Origin: UBA8108 sp965659285 | GTDB lineage: Bacteria; Planctomycetota; UBA8108 | DNA length: 7,026 nt | Assembly (NCBI GenBank): GCA_965659285.1 | Contig: CBFHWB010000190.1 | Coordinates: forward strand, 1 to 7,026 | Reading direction: 5' to 3' | In this document: positions 6,280 to 7,026 of the stretch, one piece after another | Numbering within the stretch: the stretch's first letter is position 1 | How the letters are laid out: every line of letters begins with the position of its first letter | The notes under the pieces: model-generated | Database searches by the model: none | Seen by the model: the letters and a program-made list of their open reading frames with translations, nothing else | What the model was told of the DNA's origin: nothing | Program-made: the position numbers and the translations under genes

Positions 6280-7026
6280 TCAGAGCAGCGCCTGGAAGTC
6301 TGGCGGCAGGGGAGCGGCCAATTCGATGTCCTGTTTCAGGCGCGGATGCCAGAACCGGATCGATTCAGAGTGCAGCAGGTAGCGAAGAGGCCAGTCCCGG
6401 CGTTCCTGTCGTTCCCCTGGAGAATCGCCTCCGTAGCGTTCGTCTCCCGCGATCGGATGGCCGACAGCCGCCAGGTGAATGCGGATCTGGTTCTGTCGCC
6501 CCGTGCAGGGAACACAGCGAAGCAGGGTGTGATCCCCATAGCTGTCGAGCACGGTAACGAGTGTCCTGGAATCTTTCAGAGGTTCCTGCTCGAGGGCGGA
6601 TTTCAGGCAGCGTCCCTCGCCGATGGGTATGTCAATCTCGTTGCGGTCGGGCGGGAAGAGCCCATTGGCAAGAGCCAGGTAGCTCTTTGACACGGTCCGT
6701 TTTTCAAACTGCTGCTGTACGTCCCGGTGGACATAGTTTTTTTTCCCGACGACAACCACTCCCGTGGTGTCCCGGTCCAGCCGATGGCAGAGCTTTGGAA
6801 TCACCTCTTCCTGGCCTGCATCGGTGGAGTGATAGCGGTGATGGAGATAGTTGATCAAGGTGTCGTAGACATGGCGGCCAACCGGATGCACGAGCATTCC
6901 AGGCGGCTTGTTGACCACCACGAGCCATTCGTCTTCGTAGATGATATCGAGCTTGCGCTCAGAATAGTCATCAGGCAGTCCGAGACCGCTCGACAGGCGT
7001 ATTTCGACCACATCGTCAAAATGCAC
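6280..7026 (-). CDS. RluA-family RNA pseudouridine synthase (N-terminus outside window)
   Basis: Isomerises specific uridines in RNA (23S rRNA or tRNA) to pseudouridine in the cytoplasm. The 248 codons visible cover the catalytic domain. Numbering from the window edge, residues 26-48 hold the opening strand motif (DIIYEDEWLVVVNKPPG, then LVHP). The catalytic aspartate is D84 in HRLDRDTTG, the conserved Tyr is Y116 in KSYLAL, and the late motif TGRQNQIRIHL is at 175-185, followed by GHPIAGDERYGG. The first visible residues (HFDDVVEIRL) resemble the end of an S4 RNA-binding domain, as in RluD-type enzymes, so the true start is probably well upstream and the GTG at the very edge is an internal Val codon. 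The exact target (RluA, RluC or RluD type) cannot be decided. No functional link to the signalling genes is evident. Confidence 0.95.
   Translation of the reverse strand: MHFDDVVEIRLSSGLGLPDDYSERKLDIIYEDEWLVVVNKPPGMLVHPVGRHVYDTLINYLHHRYHSTDAGQEEVIPKLCHRLDRDTTGVVVVGKKNYVHRDVQQQFEKRTVSKSYLALANGLFPPDRNEIDIPIGEGRCLKSALEQEPLKDSRTLVTVLDSYGDHTLLRCVPCTGRQNQIRIHLAAVGHPIAGDERYGGDSPGERQERRDWPLRYLLHSESIRFWHPRLKQDIELAAPLPPDFQALL

Noticed and set aside
7024..7026. GTG at the right edge as the start of the pseudouridine synthase
   Set aside because: The frame is open to the edge and the first residues match the end of an S4 domain, so this is more likely an internal Val codon of a truncated gene.

Overview
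The window is GC-rich bacterial DNA, densely coded, with every recognisable gene on the minus strand. Reading in the direction of transcription (right to left) it holds: the 3' part of an RluA-family pseudouridine synthase; a 191-base spacer rich in inverted repeats; a tightly packed three-gene two-component signalling cluster; a 135-base spacer with a good sigma-70-type promoter; and the first 944 codons of a large exported protein with a PQQ-like beta-propeller and TPR-like repeats, which runs off the left edge. No tRNA, rRNA, CRISPR array, transposase or other mobile element was seen. The organism is best guessed as a planctomycete or a relative (inference). The grounds are the large secreted propeller protein flanked by helical repeats, and the multi-receiver soluble kinase with an AHEFNN H-box, both common in that phylum. 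No phylogenetic marker here settles it.

The signalling cluster is the most interesting part. Its three genes join through ATGA stop/start overlaps, so they are almost certainly co-transcribed and translationally coupled. Gene 1 (203 aa) has a degenerate receiver-like domain and a histidine-kinase dimerisation helix pair with an H-box (H138), but it ends before any ATPase domain. Gene 2 (519 aa) is a complete soluble hybrid kinase: receiver, HisKA, HATPase, receiver. Gene 3 (318 aa) is an intact receiver joined to a GAF-like domain with no DNA-binding or enzymatic output. None has a membrane segment or a typical periplasmic sensor. Together they carry one catalytic ATPase domain, two candidate phospho-histidines, three intact receiver sites and one degenerate one. 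This looks like a cytoplasmic phosphorelay in which gene 1 may serve as a phosphotransfer protein or a kinase partner/modulator. That role is inferred.

The propeller/TPR gene downstream has its own promoter, so it is probably a separate transcription unit. It has no stop in the window and covers the left 2.8 kb completely. The regulatory spacers contain several inverted repeats: a 15-bp imperfect stem and an 8-bp inverted repeat with centres 31 bp apart upstream of the kinase cluster, and a 7-bp hairpin that includes the stop codon of gene 3. A perfect 24-bp palindrome lies inside the propeller gene.
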